A stretch of 64,000 nt of DNA from Scatophagus argus (GCF_020382885.2 NC_058501.1:16674001-16738000), one strand, 5' to 3'. Shown: positions 1 to 12,900, counted from the stretch's first letter. The notes: generated by a model from the letters alone, not told the origin. Program-made: numbers and translations.

Positions 1-24
1 GACTCAAAACGCACGATTTCCATT
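1..24 (+). other. Probable 5'UTR exon end of tmem238-like gene
   Basis: The window appears to open inside a non-coding first exon. A strong donor (GTAAGTACG) begins at 25, and a matching acceptor (TTTTCAG) ends at 417, eight bases before the tmem238-like start codon. This gives an intron of about 393 bp within the 5'UTR. The exon start lies outside the window. This is inferred from splice signals only. Confidence 0.45.
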
Positions 25-424
25 GTAAGTACGTTTAAATGTTAAATATTAAGCAGATTTTGTTTTCCTTAGAAGTATTCGTAGTAATATAGCCTTTGCT
101 GAGGCGTTACCGGCTGCATAAAGAGTGTACTGAAACTGTTAAAACTTACTATACTTGAAAGGTGTGGCTCTTGTTGTGAGTGTAAATGCGGGACCAGTGT
201 CTAACGCAAGAAAACAAAAGTCAAGACTGTAAATTGTGAATGTAAAAAATTCACAGAAATCCTTTATGTGCGTTTTAGATATGAAAGAAAAAAATCTCTG
301 ACCTGTACAGGTGATAACTTAGTAAATGTCATGAATTGGTTTGTAAGATCTGTCTTCCTGTTTATTGTGGAGTCAGAAGATATCTGATATGTAGAACTCT
401 TCTGCTCTGTTTTTCAGTGTAACC

Positions 425-754
425 ATGGCGCCTAAATATGATGGCTTGTCCCACTGTAAGCTGGCGCTGATATTTGCTGTGCTGATGGACCTTTTGGGTG
501 TGATATCTCTACTGCTGGGGGTCTTTGCTCCTCTTGAGATCCATGGCCAAGACTTTGGTGATCTGCTGGTGTACTCAGGAGCCCTGCTGGTGCTTCTGTC
601 CCTGGCTGGCTGGGTTATGTGGTACAGCGGCAATATTGAGGGTCTAACCACCAAAAAGGAGTTGGGGGGAACTGTGGGTGGAGCTGTGGACCGTCTTGCC
701 CGCTCACTTAGCCGCAGGATACGGATCCCAAGGACTCGCAGCAGCCCAACATAG
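425..754 (+). CDS. tmem238: TMEM238-like two-pass membrane protein
   Basis: A single coding exon encodes 109 residues. The start has a good context (ACCATGG), and an acceptor lies just upstream at 417. Two hydrophobic segments are visible, at about residues 13-35 and 45-66, separated by a short polar loop. A basic, Arg-rich tail follows (about residues 80-105). This two-helix layout with a short N-terminus and basic tail matches the small TMEM238/TMEM238L family, whose function is poorly known. The 3'UTR is short, with an AATAAA at 1001-1006. The neighbouring gene on the minus strand ends tail to tail with it. In human, TMEM238 lies near ISOC2, SBK2/3 and EPN1, which also occur in this window, and that supports the assignment. 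The paralogue TMEM238L cannot be excluded. Confidence 0.75.
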   Translation: MAPKYDGLSHCKLALIFAVLMDLLGVISLLLGVFAPLEIHGQDFGDLLVYSGALLVLLSLAGWVMWYSGNIEGLTTKKELGGTVGGAVDRLARSLSRRIRIPRTRSSPT

Positions 755-1000
755 AAGATGGATCCCAAAGCTACCAATGACTAAGTGGTTGACTCTGACT
801 GCATGAAGGGCTCTATTTAACCAGGTGGCAGGCCACAAAAGCCTGAAGCAAAGGAGCATCATTTCTGGCTGTTATTCTTTCACAAACACCTATAACGCAC
901 TATGTGAAAATTGAAAAGATTAATCTGCTATTATGTTGTCAATTTCCAATGAAGTTTTTCATTGATTTATTGACATAACTATTACAGAAACACCATTTAG

Positions 1001-1006
1001 AATAAA
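1001..1006 (+). terminator. Polyadenylation signal of tmem238-like gene
   Basis: A canonical AATAAA lies about 250 bp after the tmem238 stop codon. It is the first one downstream on the plus strand. Confidence 0.6.
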
Positions 1007-1034
1007 AGTTACTATGTTAACTACTGAAGACATT

Positions 1035-1040
1035 TTTATT
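1035..1040 (-). terminator. Candidate polyadenylation signal of the JIP3/4-like gene
   Basis: TTTATT on the plus strand reads AATAAA on the minus strand. It lies about 970 bp after the JIP-like stop codon (2008-2010). If it is used, cleavage would fall at roughly 1010-1025, inside or beside the end of the tmem238 transcript. Confidence 0.45.
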
Positions 1041-2007
1041 GACAATAATCATGTTTGCACAAGGTTGAGTCAGAACTAATACTCAAGTTTTAATTGTTTT
1101 TCCAAGAAGGATAAGTAGATGCTATGACAGCAACCTTTATGCAACCTGCAAATACTGCATAGGACAATTTCTCTCCCTTATTTTATAAAAGATAGGGAAA
1201 TAAAATTAAAACAAAACAAAATGACATCAAAAGACATCAAGCAAAAAAGGTATTCAGAAAATAAATAATTTCAAAGAATAAGCACTGACATTGTTAAATT
1301 TAAAGACAGGACATCACATATTGTTTTACAGACACATTTAAAATGTGTAGTTATTTTTAACTACACCACATGTGAACAGAAAAAAAATACATTACAAAGA
1401 AGTTATCCCCATCTCAATGCAGCATCAGGAGATAGTGTCTGATTATCTATACACTGAGAGAATAACAATACCTGTTTCCAGTTCACAGTTAACAAAAAGA
1501 ACAGCCACAATATGAAGTTAACCTTTATGATGGAACAGTGTTTGACAGAAAGACGAGTGTCCCCTCGGGGGAAAAATATGTCAACTCTGCATATACAAAA
1601 AGATATGGTAGAAAAATGACTCAGAGAGCTGTATGTCAGTGAAACTGAATGCATAATTAGTGCAAAGGTAAAAAATAGATTTTAGCCATCAGGCAGCTGA
1701 ATTACTGGCTCTGACTAGTTCAACAGAAATTATATCAAATCAGATGAAGTCACACAGTAAGGCACCATCATCCATTAGGATAATACAGTCCATATACAGA
1801 TGTGCAAAATGAATGAGGTAAACAAGGATGAAACCGCATGTATCATATATTTTTTAAGAGGATACTTTCATTGTTGCAACTGGATCCTTTAGTTCCTTGA
1901 AACACCATTTGCAATGATGTCTCAAGCTCTGCTGGTGTATAGTACATGCCTGCTCCATCTCCATCTCCATCTCATTCCAAAAAGGCAGAAGGAGGATATG
2001 AGCAATG

Positions 2008-3025
2008 TCAGAGGGCAGAGCTGGGTACAGAAGGGGTGGGGATCTGCCAGATGATCATGTGACTGCGTTCAGACCGCTGAGGTGTAGCTTGGGACAACTC
2101 AGCTGATCCATCATTTGCATCATCTCCTGAAAAAGTGGAAGGCTCAGTTAGGCATTTAACAAATTCATCACCAACTAAACAACTGATTCAGTGCATCAGA
2201 CAGTTTGAAATAAATTGAGGCTGAAATGTTGTTTTCCTCCCTCTCACCAATGCGGAAGTTGATGTAGCCCTCTCCTCCACTGAGAACAAGCTGAGAGGTA
2301 GCGATGGTGCTGCTGCCAGGAGAGGTGATCAAACAACCTGCAGGACAAATACGATTACATGGTCACTTAAGGACAAGGGCACTATGAGGAATTTCCCTGA
2401 ATTAACAAGTTGTGGAAAATATTAAGCATGATAGGTTCAGATTCTTACCAGGTGCAGAAATGATGAACCTGACAGCTTGTCTGTGTCCATGGTAACACAG
2501 CTGGGTTGATGCAAGGGAGCAATATGGGATGGAAACAGCCTCAGATGCTGTGACCAATCACCAATAGAAATAATGTTAGACAGAGGATGATACAAAGTAG
2601 AAGTACTTGTATGCTCAGCTTAAGTAAAACTCACTTATGGATAATGGGATGGAGAAAAGGGCACCACCTCCAGTGCCCACCCACAGACGACCAGAGATGA
2701 CAGCGAGAGATGAGATCTGGAGAGGTGAGAGTGACAGGAAGGCTTTACCTACAGAGGGGGACGGAAACATGTTAGCCGAGTTGTAGAAAAGAGTTTAAAC
2801 TCAAAGTAATAAAAAAGGTCATTTTAAATTCAGATATGGCATACACAAAGAAGTAGTCCATTTGTAGTCCACTGACTGACTGTTTATTCCCCAAACTAAC
2901 AATAACTGATCTTTTTAAAATCTTAAGCTGGTGCAACTCTTGTTAGTTTGATTATGGACTGCTGTCACACACCCACAGACGAATTTGCAGAGGCTGTGAA
3001 AAGCACATAGGCTGCTAATATACAG

Positions 3026-3076
<51 letters not shown>

Positions 3077-6000
3077 CTATATATATAAAAAAATCTTCAA
3101 GAAAATTGAGACCAGAGAAACAAATGTTATACCAACGAAAAGACATCTTTCTGAGTTTCATCAAAATATCCATCACAAACACTGGTGTAAGCAGGACCAC
3201 TATGAGCTCACACAGTGCTTTCCTAACACGATAGGAAACTACCACACTATTCTGACACGTACTGCAGCACTGTAGCCTCCGAAGCTAACAGGACAACGTA
3301 CGTGTTCCACTGTAAATGCATTATTTTTACATCTAAAATATATTTGTTTGAAATGAAGAAGCACCTAATGTTTTGGTGACCAAAGCAGTAAGATCGACTT
3401 CCTGTAGCGGCCGTCCTGTGGACCAGTCAAACAGTCTGAGGATTGGGTCAAGTCGGCAGGATGTCCAAACGCCACTTCCACCAGCACACAGGTAACGAAC
3501 CTGCTGCTCGCTGCGCTCAGACACTGAGAATGTTCGCTGTGAGGTCAGAGGAGGAATCACAATGGTGAGTTCAATGGCAAGTCTGAACTCGAAACAAACA
3601 GTGCAGGTACCTCCTCTGTTTCTTACCTCAACCTTCTTGCTGTCCATGTCAACCACATGGACTTTGTTCCAATATCCCACCCACAGATGGCTACCTTTTG
3701 CAAGAAAGCAGCGAATGGGCTGCAAAGGGTGTGAACCAAGAGGCAGCACATGGTGCGATTGTAGATTCCAGCCACCTGTCAATCACAGCACTCGTTATTA
3801 CTTAGTACTAAACATCAAGAAATGGGAAGGATTCAGAATGGAAATCAGATATTACTATAAGAGGAACCCATTACCTGAACTGTGTGAGAAAAACGCTAAA
3901 GTCCCATCAGCTAAACCAGCTATGACTTGACCCTGGGAATACCTGGCAGATTTAACAAAGAGTTAACAAAATATAGTTTGTTATCGAAGATTTATGCACG
4001 TAGTCGTAATGACAAGCAAGAGTAACATTAAGACAGACAATAATTAAATATACTAAAACACAAATACAAACATGATTCAAACCCACAGATAAGACTTACG
4101 TGAGTGAATGAACACCCTCGGAGAGGGAGACAGACTGCAGACAGCGCCTCCTACCAGCAGAGGCTGAGTGTACAAGTATACTGTGAGACACAGACGACGG
4201 AAGAAATAAAGACTCAGTCAGATTGCTTAGCCAACAAGTAATATACTCAGAGGCTGTCTTATTTATTGAAGGGAGCTGCTTATTCAGCAGAAGCTACCTT
4301 CCTTCCTGAGTTCCAATCCACACAGTTCCTGCAGTGTTCCCTGACATAACAAGACAGGAACAATTGTGTCAAAAGGAAACGCTAAGTAAGCAGTGCTGCT
4401 TTCCAACGGTTTCCAGTGAATGATCAGTATGGCATGAGGGGATAATACGAGTACAGGACACATTAGACAAGTTCTCTGTGGGCAGCTGCTGCAGACCATT
4501 GTACCGGCACTGACCTATGGGAGGCACAGCACAGATGCAGAGAGCAGGAGCTGTGGGAGGGAGGCTGAACTGATCCAGTACTGTGTTGGACCGTGCTGGA
4601 TCAATCACTGTGATATCGCTGCTGAAGGCAGGTCCAGAAACTACCCACACAGAACACTAGCAGAGAAGGACAGATATGGAGTTTGGAAAAATGAGAGGCA
4701 TAAAACAACACAGCCCTGTGAAGTGTTGGTTACGGTCAGATGGCATTCTAAATGGCGATTAGAGTTGCAGTTGCTATTTAACAGGAATTATGACTGACTT
4801 ACTGTGGCTTCTCCTGAGATCTCAGGTGTGACTGCAACTGCACAGTTCAGCTGAAGAGAAAAACGGGTAAGTGTAAAGGAGTTATGATGTAAAGGCTGCT
4901 AAGCTGTTGTGTTCAAGATGGTTAGCAGAGAAAAGATATACCTTGGCTGTGGAGTCTCTTTGATCCAACAGTCTGAGCTGCATTAGAACAGGTACATCTT
5001 TAGGCTCTGGGACAGCATCGTGGGAGTCCTACAGTTAATCACAAAAACATTGTTATGATTGTGGAAACGTACACATCTGACTAACAGATACAACAGCCAG
5101 GGGCACTTTAGGACAGTTTCAAATTTTGCACTCTTCTTCAATCCCTCTCAGATTTCTGTATTTCTGTGTGGGTTTCTACTACCTGTGTGTTTGCCAGTGT
5201 TGTGCTCCAGCCGTGTAACTGCCGTTTTCCAAGTGACCCCCAAATGTGTGAGCGAATTTCTCTGTACAGTTCTCGTCTCATGACACGAGGGGACGGGACA
5301 GCAGCAGGAGAAGCAGATCTAGAAAGAAATCTTACGGTGTTAAAACAGCTTGACTGACTAAATGGAGGAGCGTATGCAAGAGCGACACAAACTTACTCAG
5401 CATGAGTTTGACTGACAGCTGGTAGTTGTGGAGACCCCAGAGGAGAGCGAGTGAGTGATGGAGTAGTTGACTGGGCAAATGCTAAAACAGGTGGTCTGAT
5501 TAAGGTCTCCTTGGAACGGCCAAAGAAGCGGTTGAACCTTTAAGAAAATAATAATTTGCAATATTTTATATGGACCATAAAACATATGACCGTATTACCA
5601 AATGTACAGTTACATCGCACATCTGTTAATCTGAATTATTCTCTGTTGGGTCCATGCAATGTCAAGCAGCTTAACTGACAAAACCAGTAAAGATTCTTCC
5701 CTCTCAGGTTTGTACTGCTCAGCTGCCATCGTGTGCCGACTCAAACACACGACGCTCAGGTTGCCTTATGGTCATCTGAAGGGCCAGTATTTTTACCTTC
5801 ATGTAACTCTCATAAGCTCTTGCATGTGTCAGGGTTTTTGAATACCTGAACTGACTCTGTTACATGAGCCGATCCACACTGCCCAACCCAAAAAAATATG
5901 CGCTAATCAGCCACCCAACCCCCAAACCATCAACTTTATGCATGATATTTGAACAGCTGTCAGGAATGAGACAACACTGAGCACCACGGTACTCCAAGGT

Positions 6001-9000
6001 GCTGATCCTGTCACTGGGAGTATCGGAGGGCTCTTAATTCTCTTTCATTCTTTACCCTTTAGTCCCACCAGCCCAGCTGTGAGAAGATCTAGGCTAAATA
6101 AACAGATGAACTGTTCTAAATGGTGTTCTTCAGATCATCAGGGAGCTGAAAGTTTATGAAACACATTAGTGGCCTCTGTCATCATCCAAATCAGCATCTG
6201 TAAGGCTCTATTGTGTATCATTTCAAGTAAAGAAACATCTAAATGCCACTGAGTTAAACACTGCGTTTTCTGTACAGTACAAACACAGAAAGATTGGCCA
6301 TCCTGGCGACCTCACCATTCTTTTACTTGAGTGGTTATGGCTCCAGTCTGATCTCCAGTGCACAGCTGATGGGCACATGCTTATTACAAGGCGTAACATT
6401 GCACATCACTAACGGTTTGATTTTGGGGAATATTTTAGAAACCAAGTGCTGCATCCCCACTGCTGCTGTATTTGAGATTTTAATGTTGTTACTGACTACA
6501 GGTTGTTGTATCAACAAAAGATCAATGCAACACTGTGAAGACTTTTTTCTCTTTTTAAGGCATACTGTTTCATACTTAACTAAGCTGCCATGGCAACAAT
6601 ATTTGAGCATTGTTTAGCACACAGGAGCACAGACATGGGGACCAGGCTACCTCTGTTGTCATGGGTGAACAAAGCTGCTCCAGCCAACTCTTTGTGTGTT
6701 ACGAGGACATTAAACTCGCTGCAATTTTAACTGACAAGAGGGTGACTATGCAGTATGATGTGAAATGGTCTGTTTTTGGAACAGACCACAAGAGATGATG
6801 GACAATACAAACACTTACTTTAACCAAACACTTGACCTTCTCTCCTCTGTTAACCTCTCCTGCATTGTTGCTCTATAAAAAGGAAAAGAAGAAAAACATT
6901 GGAGATTGGAGAAAAAAAACCCAAAATATAACTTTTTGTTACAGGCAAATTATAAATGCTCAATAGTGACCAATCTCAGCTTAGAAAGAAACTTTTAAAA
7001 ACACATGTACACCTATGTTGATTCAGTAGCAAAGTTACCTGAGTGCCTGACTATGTCTGACTGCCTCCTGCAGCTCAAACAGTCGCTGCTTATACTGGTT
7101 CTTCTCCATGACCACACGAGCCATTTCAGAACGAGAGAAGTTACGCATTGATGTGGGAGAGGCCTGAAAGAAAGATTTATGCTATTTAATGTGGTACATG
7201 CATCAGTTTCATACATCATAATCAACACTGAGTGGTTACTGTTGCAGAACATGCTCGTGATACAGCAGATGATTTAACTTTGAAAATAACAACGTCTCCT
7301 TACATCAGGATCCTCAGACTGGTATGTTTCCAGTTCCTTCCGAAGTCTGGAAATATAAAGCAAAAAGTTAGTCTAACAGCAGTATACACGGGTTTATAAT
7401 AACAACAATAAATAGTTACTTTTTTCTAAAAGGAGAGATTAAAATAGGAATACAATCTTATACACCTCTTAATTTCCTCCTCCTTCTCCTTCAGCCGCCC
7501 CTCCAGTCGTGAGACTGTCTCCTGAAGGGAGGACACTTCGAGCTGAAGAGCTGAACGGTCATCAGTCAGCTCTACGACGCGAGATATCACAGCCTTTCGG
7601 GCAGCTTCTGTTAACTCACTGGAAAACACAAACAGCAATAGATTAAAAATTTAAGATAACAAAGAAAATTGATATTGACTTCTGTAAAGAGAGCAAACAA
7701 CTCCAACAGGGACTAGAATATTTTTTCCTCTTATTGATTTGTTTGTACTGAAGCAAGAAAGTGTACTGTACTGAAGTACTTGGGAAACCCCCCAATGCTG
7801 GTGAAAAAACAGTCAGAGAAATTAAATATAGGACTCACTGGGTGACTTTCAGTTCCTCATACTGAGAAAGAATCTCTTCAAACTGGTCTGTGCTGCCTAC
7901 AGGGAAGAAAGTATTAAAATGCTTGAACATGCAGAAAACAATACAGATCTAGTTGGTATTATCATTAATTGTTCATTCAATCCAAGAGGAAGCGACTGCA
8001 TGGAATGGTAAAGCTTAATGAAACCTACAGTGAGACCTTTGTCATTGATATACTTGCACATCATGCTGGCAGGGTATATATAGTTATTCACCATTGCCAC
8101 AGTATTTTTAGAAACCAACTTGTCACCATGTCTCGTGATCACTTTTCACTGTATTTCAGTGCTGCATACAACAAACACACACACACTCTGTTTCTGCTGT
8201 CAGGTGAATGGAGAACTGAGGGTTACAAGACAGCTGGATAATTCCTGGGTAGTCAGCCTTTTGCAAAAACCAGTTAAACCTCTGGCTAAGTTGAAAATAA
8301 TGGAAAGTACTTCAGCCCTGTTTTTGAAAAGTCTTTAAATGTGTTTTATTGGCGAGTTTACCTCTGACACTGGCCCCTCGGTCTACACTCTCCACATAAT
8401 CCCGACTCAGCTCTGACAGCTCAGAGAACACAGAGTCAGTGTTGCGCAGCTCCCACTCCACACTAGTATCTTCCTCCTCCTCCTCCTCCAGCTCCTCTCC
8501 ATCTTTTTCCTGCTTCTCTCCTCCCTGCTCTTTCTCTACTTTGCGATTCTTCTCCTCCATCTCCCCTATCTCATCCACCAAGCTGGTCTCCAACTCATCT
8601 CCCGGTGGGTCTTTGGTGTTTGGTCTTGTAATTGGAGTGCTGATGGTGATGATGGTGATGATGCAAATGTAAGCGAGTGAGAAGTGAGAGAAAATACATG
8701 AATATCTGACGTGTTTATAAACTAAAGTGAACTTGGGTTTAGTTCATGATTGCGTGTACTTTTAACAATAAAATAGCTTATGGTTTCAGATTATTACCTG
8801 GCACCCATACAGTCATGAAATTGATTGAGCTCAGGAGTGGAGCTGATGATGTCGTTAACAAAAGGATCTATGGTGGGTTTTGCAATATTGACTGCATTTT
8901 GTTTCTTGGCAATTAGATCAACAAAACAGGGGGGACCAGAATTTGAATGCGGTCTTTGAATCACCTGCATAGAAAAAAAAAAAGAAAAAGAAACAAAAGA

Positions 9001-10751
9001 AAAAAAAGAGCAGGAAACAACCGTTACTACTCTGTCAAGATCATATAGCAAAATAGTTCAAAATATAAATGTGTAAAGTGAAAAAAGGTTTACTTTTTCA
9101 TTATCACTGCATTCCGACAAGACTTGACTGGATGGAAATTCAGCAATTTTGGGCCGTCCAAGACTCCTAGTTACAAAATATTAAAACAAAAATCATTTGA
9201 ATAATACATTTTGTACCACTTTCTTACAGTCTTCTTGCCCATTACTTCCACATTAATGTAAATTACACTAACTGAAACATAATTATAATTTTGAAAAATA
9301 CCACTAAATACCATTTTACAGACAGAAGGTCCAAAAGGTTCAACTATAGCTTTCTGGCTAATAAGTGAACCCTTACTATAAATGCCTCATTAACCACAAC
9401 ACAACATTAACATTTTCAAAATGGTCTCAAACTGACATTTTCAGTTATGCATAGTGTATACTGTAATTGAGATCCTTGTAAAAGGAAAACAGAAATACTG
9501 CTACGTTACTGCTATGTCTTGCAGCTGTTCTGGTGAAGTTCAGAAACGTTAGGTAGCATGTTACAATCCGCTTCAATATTGTGACGGGCTGGGAGTCTGA
9601 TTTCTTGATTATGCTGTTGGCTACTGCCCACAGTAGCTCTTGTACAGGTCACAATGAAGCTGCTGTCCTGAAATATACTCTCTCTGCGAGACACTGTCTA
9701 CAGTTTAATAAATTCCAAAAACCTTAGAGGAGAATCTCTTTCAGAGTCCTTTCTCTTTTCCAAAAGTTCCCGATGTGTATGAGCCAACTAAAGGAGAGAA
9801 CATCAGTGATATGTAAGAGGCAGAACAATGACAAAATCAGCAAATATTGTATGAAAGACTGTTTAAGAAGTCACACGTCTTGATACAATTTTTCGACTTA
9901 ACAGCTGAATCTGACCTTGTTGTGCGCATTCCTCAGTGTGCTCATTTCTCTATTCAGGCTTGCCTTCTGCTCCTCCAAGGCCACCACTGGAATAAAACAT
10001 AACATTTTAGATTTAAACCGATTATAGTCATGAAATGCACAAGAAAGGTGAATGAAAAGTGCAAGTTTGTTAATATTCAAACACTCACACTGATCAGCTT
10101 GCTCTCTCGCTTTCTTCTCTAGCTCCCTCTCTCGCCGTTCCCTCTCCTTTTCCCTCCCCTTCATGGCTCTCCTCTCTTGCTCAATTTGGTCATCCAGCTC
10201 CAGATACCTCTAAAGGAAAACAAAATGCTCAAACAGCTCCGACAAAGACATCCACCTACTTTCACAGCTTTTCAGAACGCATAATCAAAGTAACATAATA
10301 CGACACTACATCAACACGCCATCAATTCCCACCTCTTGACTTTCCTTTCTGAGTGCTCTCTCTGCTTGGTATCTCTCCAGCAGCTCTTCTCGGTCAGCTT
10401 TCTCCCTCTCCGCCTCCTCTTCCTTGTCTCTCAGCTGGGCTTTGCAACTGGCCAGCCCCTCCAGGACCCACACAAATATTGGGACCAGGGACTCCACCAC
10501 ACCTTCACCATGGTTCTCAATAACTGTCTGTGATGCGGCAAAGTAGTAGAATAAGGGACCAGGTTACATCTACATAATTATTCCATCCAGAAAAACATCC
10601 CATATTTTTCCTGAAAATAATAATAGTAGAGACAAAGAAAAAACTGCTTTACCTGTAGTTCTGAATACAGCTTCCCTGCCTCTTCACTCACAATGTTGGG
10701 GTCCAGCTCCACCTCCCCTGTCCCACAAAGCACCCGCTCGCTGTACTCCAT
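2008..10751 (-). CDS. Compact JIP3/JIP4 (MAPK8IP3/SPAG9)-family scaffold protein
   Basis: A 27-exon model encodes 992 residues and its phase closes at every junction. Exons, 5' to 3': 10751-10653, 10527-10333, 10209-10089, 9986-9916, 9787-9723, 9166-9094, 8964-8798, 8639-8362, 7896-7839, 7618-7466, 7346-7304, 7163-7039, 6872-6819, 5537-5397, 5318-5183, 5028-4942, 4850-4803, 4656-4515, 4328-4298, 4180-4100, 3942-3875, 3775-3627, 3536-3365, 2748-2635, 2547-2449, 2337-2248, 2126-2008. Residues 4-95 form an RH1 domain (SERV, then [16 protein letters not shown]). Coiled coils follow to about 180. An acidic Glu-run linker sits near 280-310. A second coiled coil leads into RH2 ([14 protein letters not shown], about 450-476). 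A WD40-like C-terminal half runs from about 594 to the end (motifs [47 protein letters not shown]). Family members link JNK cascades and kinesin/dynein to vesicles. This one is about 330 residues shorter than typical JIP3/4. Whether it is a third paralogue or a divergent spag9 is open. Confidence 0.85.
3029..3084. repeat. TA microsatellite in JIP3/4-like gene intron
   Basis: About 23 TA units with minor interruptions, between exons 3365-3536 and 2635-2748. Confidence 0.85.
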
Positions 10752-12830
10752 CAGACAATTATTTTTACCTGCTCTATAAACTACTGAAGTGGTTTCTCAA
10801 CCTCAACACCAAAGGTAACTGATTTTATATGAGCCAATTCAGGTTACACTTCCTCATCAGCTAAAACAACTACTTTATCTAGATTTATAGCATTGTTGAT
10901 AACACCAATGCCACCTTTCCACTACAACTTAATGTTCTATTTGTTCTTGACAAGGGCATCATCCTATTAGATTGGCCCTAACTAGCTGTTTCTGTGCTGT
11001 GAAGTTTATCTGATGTCAGGGGGAGTTTTAGAGTCCATCCTGGGAAAGAAAAGAAGAAAATATAATAAAATCACCAGTTTCTTTTCTACACTGCAGCTAT
11101 GTTAATTGCCAAAGGACAGTCAACTGTTTCAAGCGTAGATTTGCCTGTTTTATCTTGTTGCCAGCTAATTAGCTTAGCAATGGTTAATATTGTCATGTGA
11201 TTTTTTTGCGATTAAAATCTGTCACTAATGCGGTTTGTTTTACAGCAAACAAAAATACAAAAAGTCTACTCAGTCAGGATGTAATTTACATTCCAATGGT
11301 TGGGTTTAAGTCAGGGTGCAAACTAAAAGGACATTCATCAAAGATCAGTTACTACACTTAACAGTGTTAAGGCTTACACACAAGTGCAAACTAACAGATA
11401 AAACTCAGTCACATAAATTTCTATTTAAAGCTGCCATTTTCAGAGGCAGAAATGAGTGTGTTGTGAGTCGTTCAGTGGTGTTAATACACTAATCGCCAGA
11501 AACCACCAGAAACAATTGGTTAATCAATCAGTCATGACAGATAACTGATTGGCAATGACTCTGACTGGCAATGATATACAATTAACTGCTGAGGTAATTT
11601 TTCAAGCAAAAATACCCATCATTCTCTAGTTTCATTTTCTCAACTGGGAGAATTTCCTGTTTTCTTTTGTATTATTTTAAACTGAATCTCTGTGTTTTGG
11701 TTAGACAAAATACATAGTTATTTTCACAACCATTAATTTCCTCACATGAAATTTGAAAATTCACTGACATTTCTTTGTCAATAAAACATCAATGAATGAT
11801 GAAAAATACTGATCATAACAAACAAATCATCACTTTTGAGAGGCTGCAACCAAAGAAAGCCTTAATTTTTTTAATGAAAAAGGGCACAAAAGTTGTTAGG
11901 ATCCAGATGTTTAAATCCACCACGTTGTGTAAGGAGTTGACACTCCAGTGTGAAGCTCAAAAGACTAATCGATTATCAAAGTAGTTGCAGATTCTGTTTT
12001 GTCAACAGACTATTTTCTGTTAACAAAACAGCTTCAAGATGTCACCTTGAGGTTCAGGAAACTGTGATGGAATTTTCTCTTTTTACTATTTCCTACCACA
12101 TTCTAGACAAAGCGATTAACTGATTAATCAAGAAAATAAAAGCAGGTTAATTGACAATGAAAACAATCCCTAGTTGCAGCTTGAATCATCAGGACATATT
12201 TGGCAAAAGACGTCTTAATGACAGGGTGCAGCTCCAGAGCTGCATGTCGCTTCTAGGCTTTGAAGTCCCGCTCTCTCACACATTTAACTTACATTTGAGA
12301 GCGACAGTGGATTTCTATGTTACATATTAATATATCTCCATAAAGCGTAATAAGGTCATGCGATACAAACCAAACGAGCACATATGTGTCTGTGTGCGTG
12401 TGGGAGGTTAGCACACAGATATTCAAACAGTTAAATGTAAATACATTAACATGACAACCTAGAACCGGCGACAGGTTATACGCTTATATATATACAATTA
12501 TGGCAATTATCCTACTACTTGGTTAGCTAAAAAGAGCACAAAACTTCAACAAAGACACGCTTGAAGTGGTGTACTGTATAAATAAGTAACATGACTGACA
12601 GTGGACACCTTGAGAGATCTTTGGCAGCAAGTTTACAAAGTTGGCCAAAAAACACGCCGAGTCGTCGTGCTGTTCGGCTGTCGCCTCACTGACTCACCTT
12701 AACGGACGGCTCCTTCATAACTCGCACTTCGTTGCCCCAAAATATTGAAATTACAGCCGTTTTTTCCCCCTTCGGGTTCGATATCAATTACACATAAACG
12801 AGTTTAAAGTAGGGGGAGTTGTTGCTGCTG
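10752..12830 (-). other. 5'UTR exon and long first intron of the JIP3/4-like gene
   Basis: A strong donor (GTTAAG|GTGAGTC) on the minus strand ends a probable non-coding exon at 12698. The acceptor would be near 10765-10775, giving an intron of about 1.9 kb. The ATG at 12718-12716 in that exon opens a reading frame that cannot be joined in phase to the main start with any nearby acceptor, so it would be an upstream ORF. The intron carries an old dispersed repeat (11480-12185). Confidence 0.4.
11480..12185 (+). repeat. Degenerate dispersed teleost repeat (GATTAATC/TTGCAGC type)
   Basis: Blocks such as TTTCTCAACTGGGAGAATTT (11636-11655), TTTTAAACTGAATCTCTGTG, GAAACTGTGATGGAATTTTC (12058-12077), GATTAATCAAGAAAATAAAA and TAGTTGCAGC recur in a similar order elsewhere in the window (16275-16480 and 43695-43860). 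I recognise this as a high-copy teleost interspersed repeat ending in TTGCAGC. I cannot name its class safely. Confidence 0.55.
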
Positions 12831-12834
12831 ACGG

Positions 12835-12900
12835 GCGCAGACATGTCCTCAGTCTGGCCAATCAGAGCGCGGTTATTTTCACCACTAACCAATAGGAAGG
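12835..12900. promoter_or_regulatory. Candidate promoter of the JIP3/4-like gene
   Basis: Two CCAAT pentamers (12858-12862 and 12889-12893 on the plus strand, so inverted relative to the gene) flank a GC-rich stretch (AGAGCGCGGTT). They lie just upstream of the inferred non-coding first exon. No TATA box is evident, which fits a housekeeping-type promoter. Confidence 0.35.

Noticed and set aside
3015-3245. Minus-strand ORF ending in a YIYIYI run
   Set aside because: The run is the translated TA microsatellite at 3029-3084. The frame is inside an intron of the JIP-like gene.
6294-6617. 107-codon plus-strand ORF with a hydrophobic start
   Set aside because: Lies inside a 1.3-kb intron of the JIP-like gene (5538-6818), has no similarity, and the opposite strand is open over the same bases.
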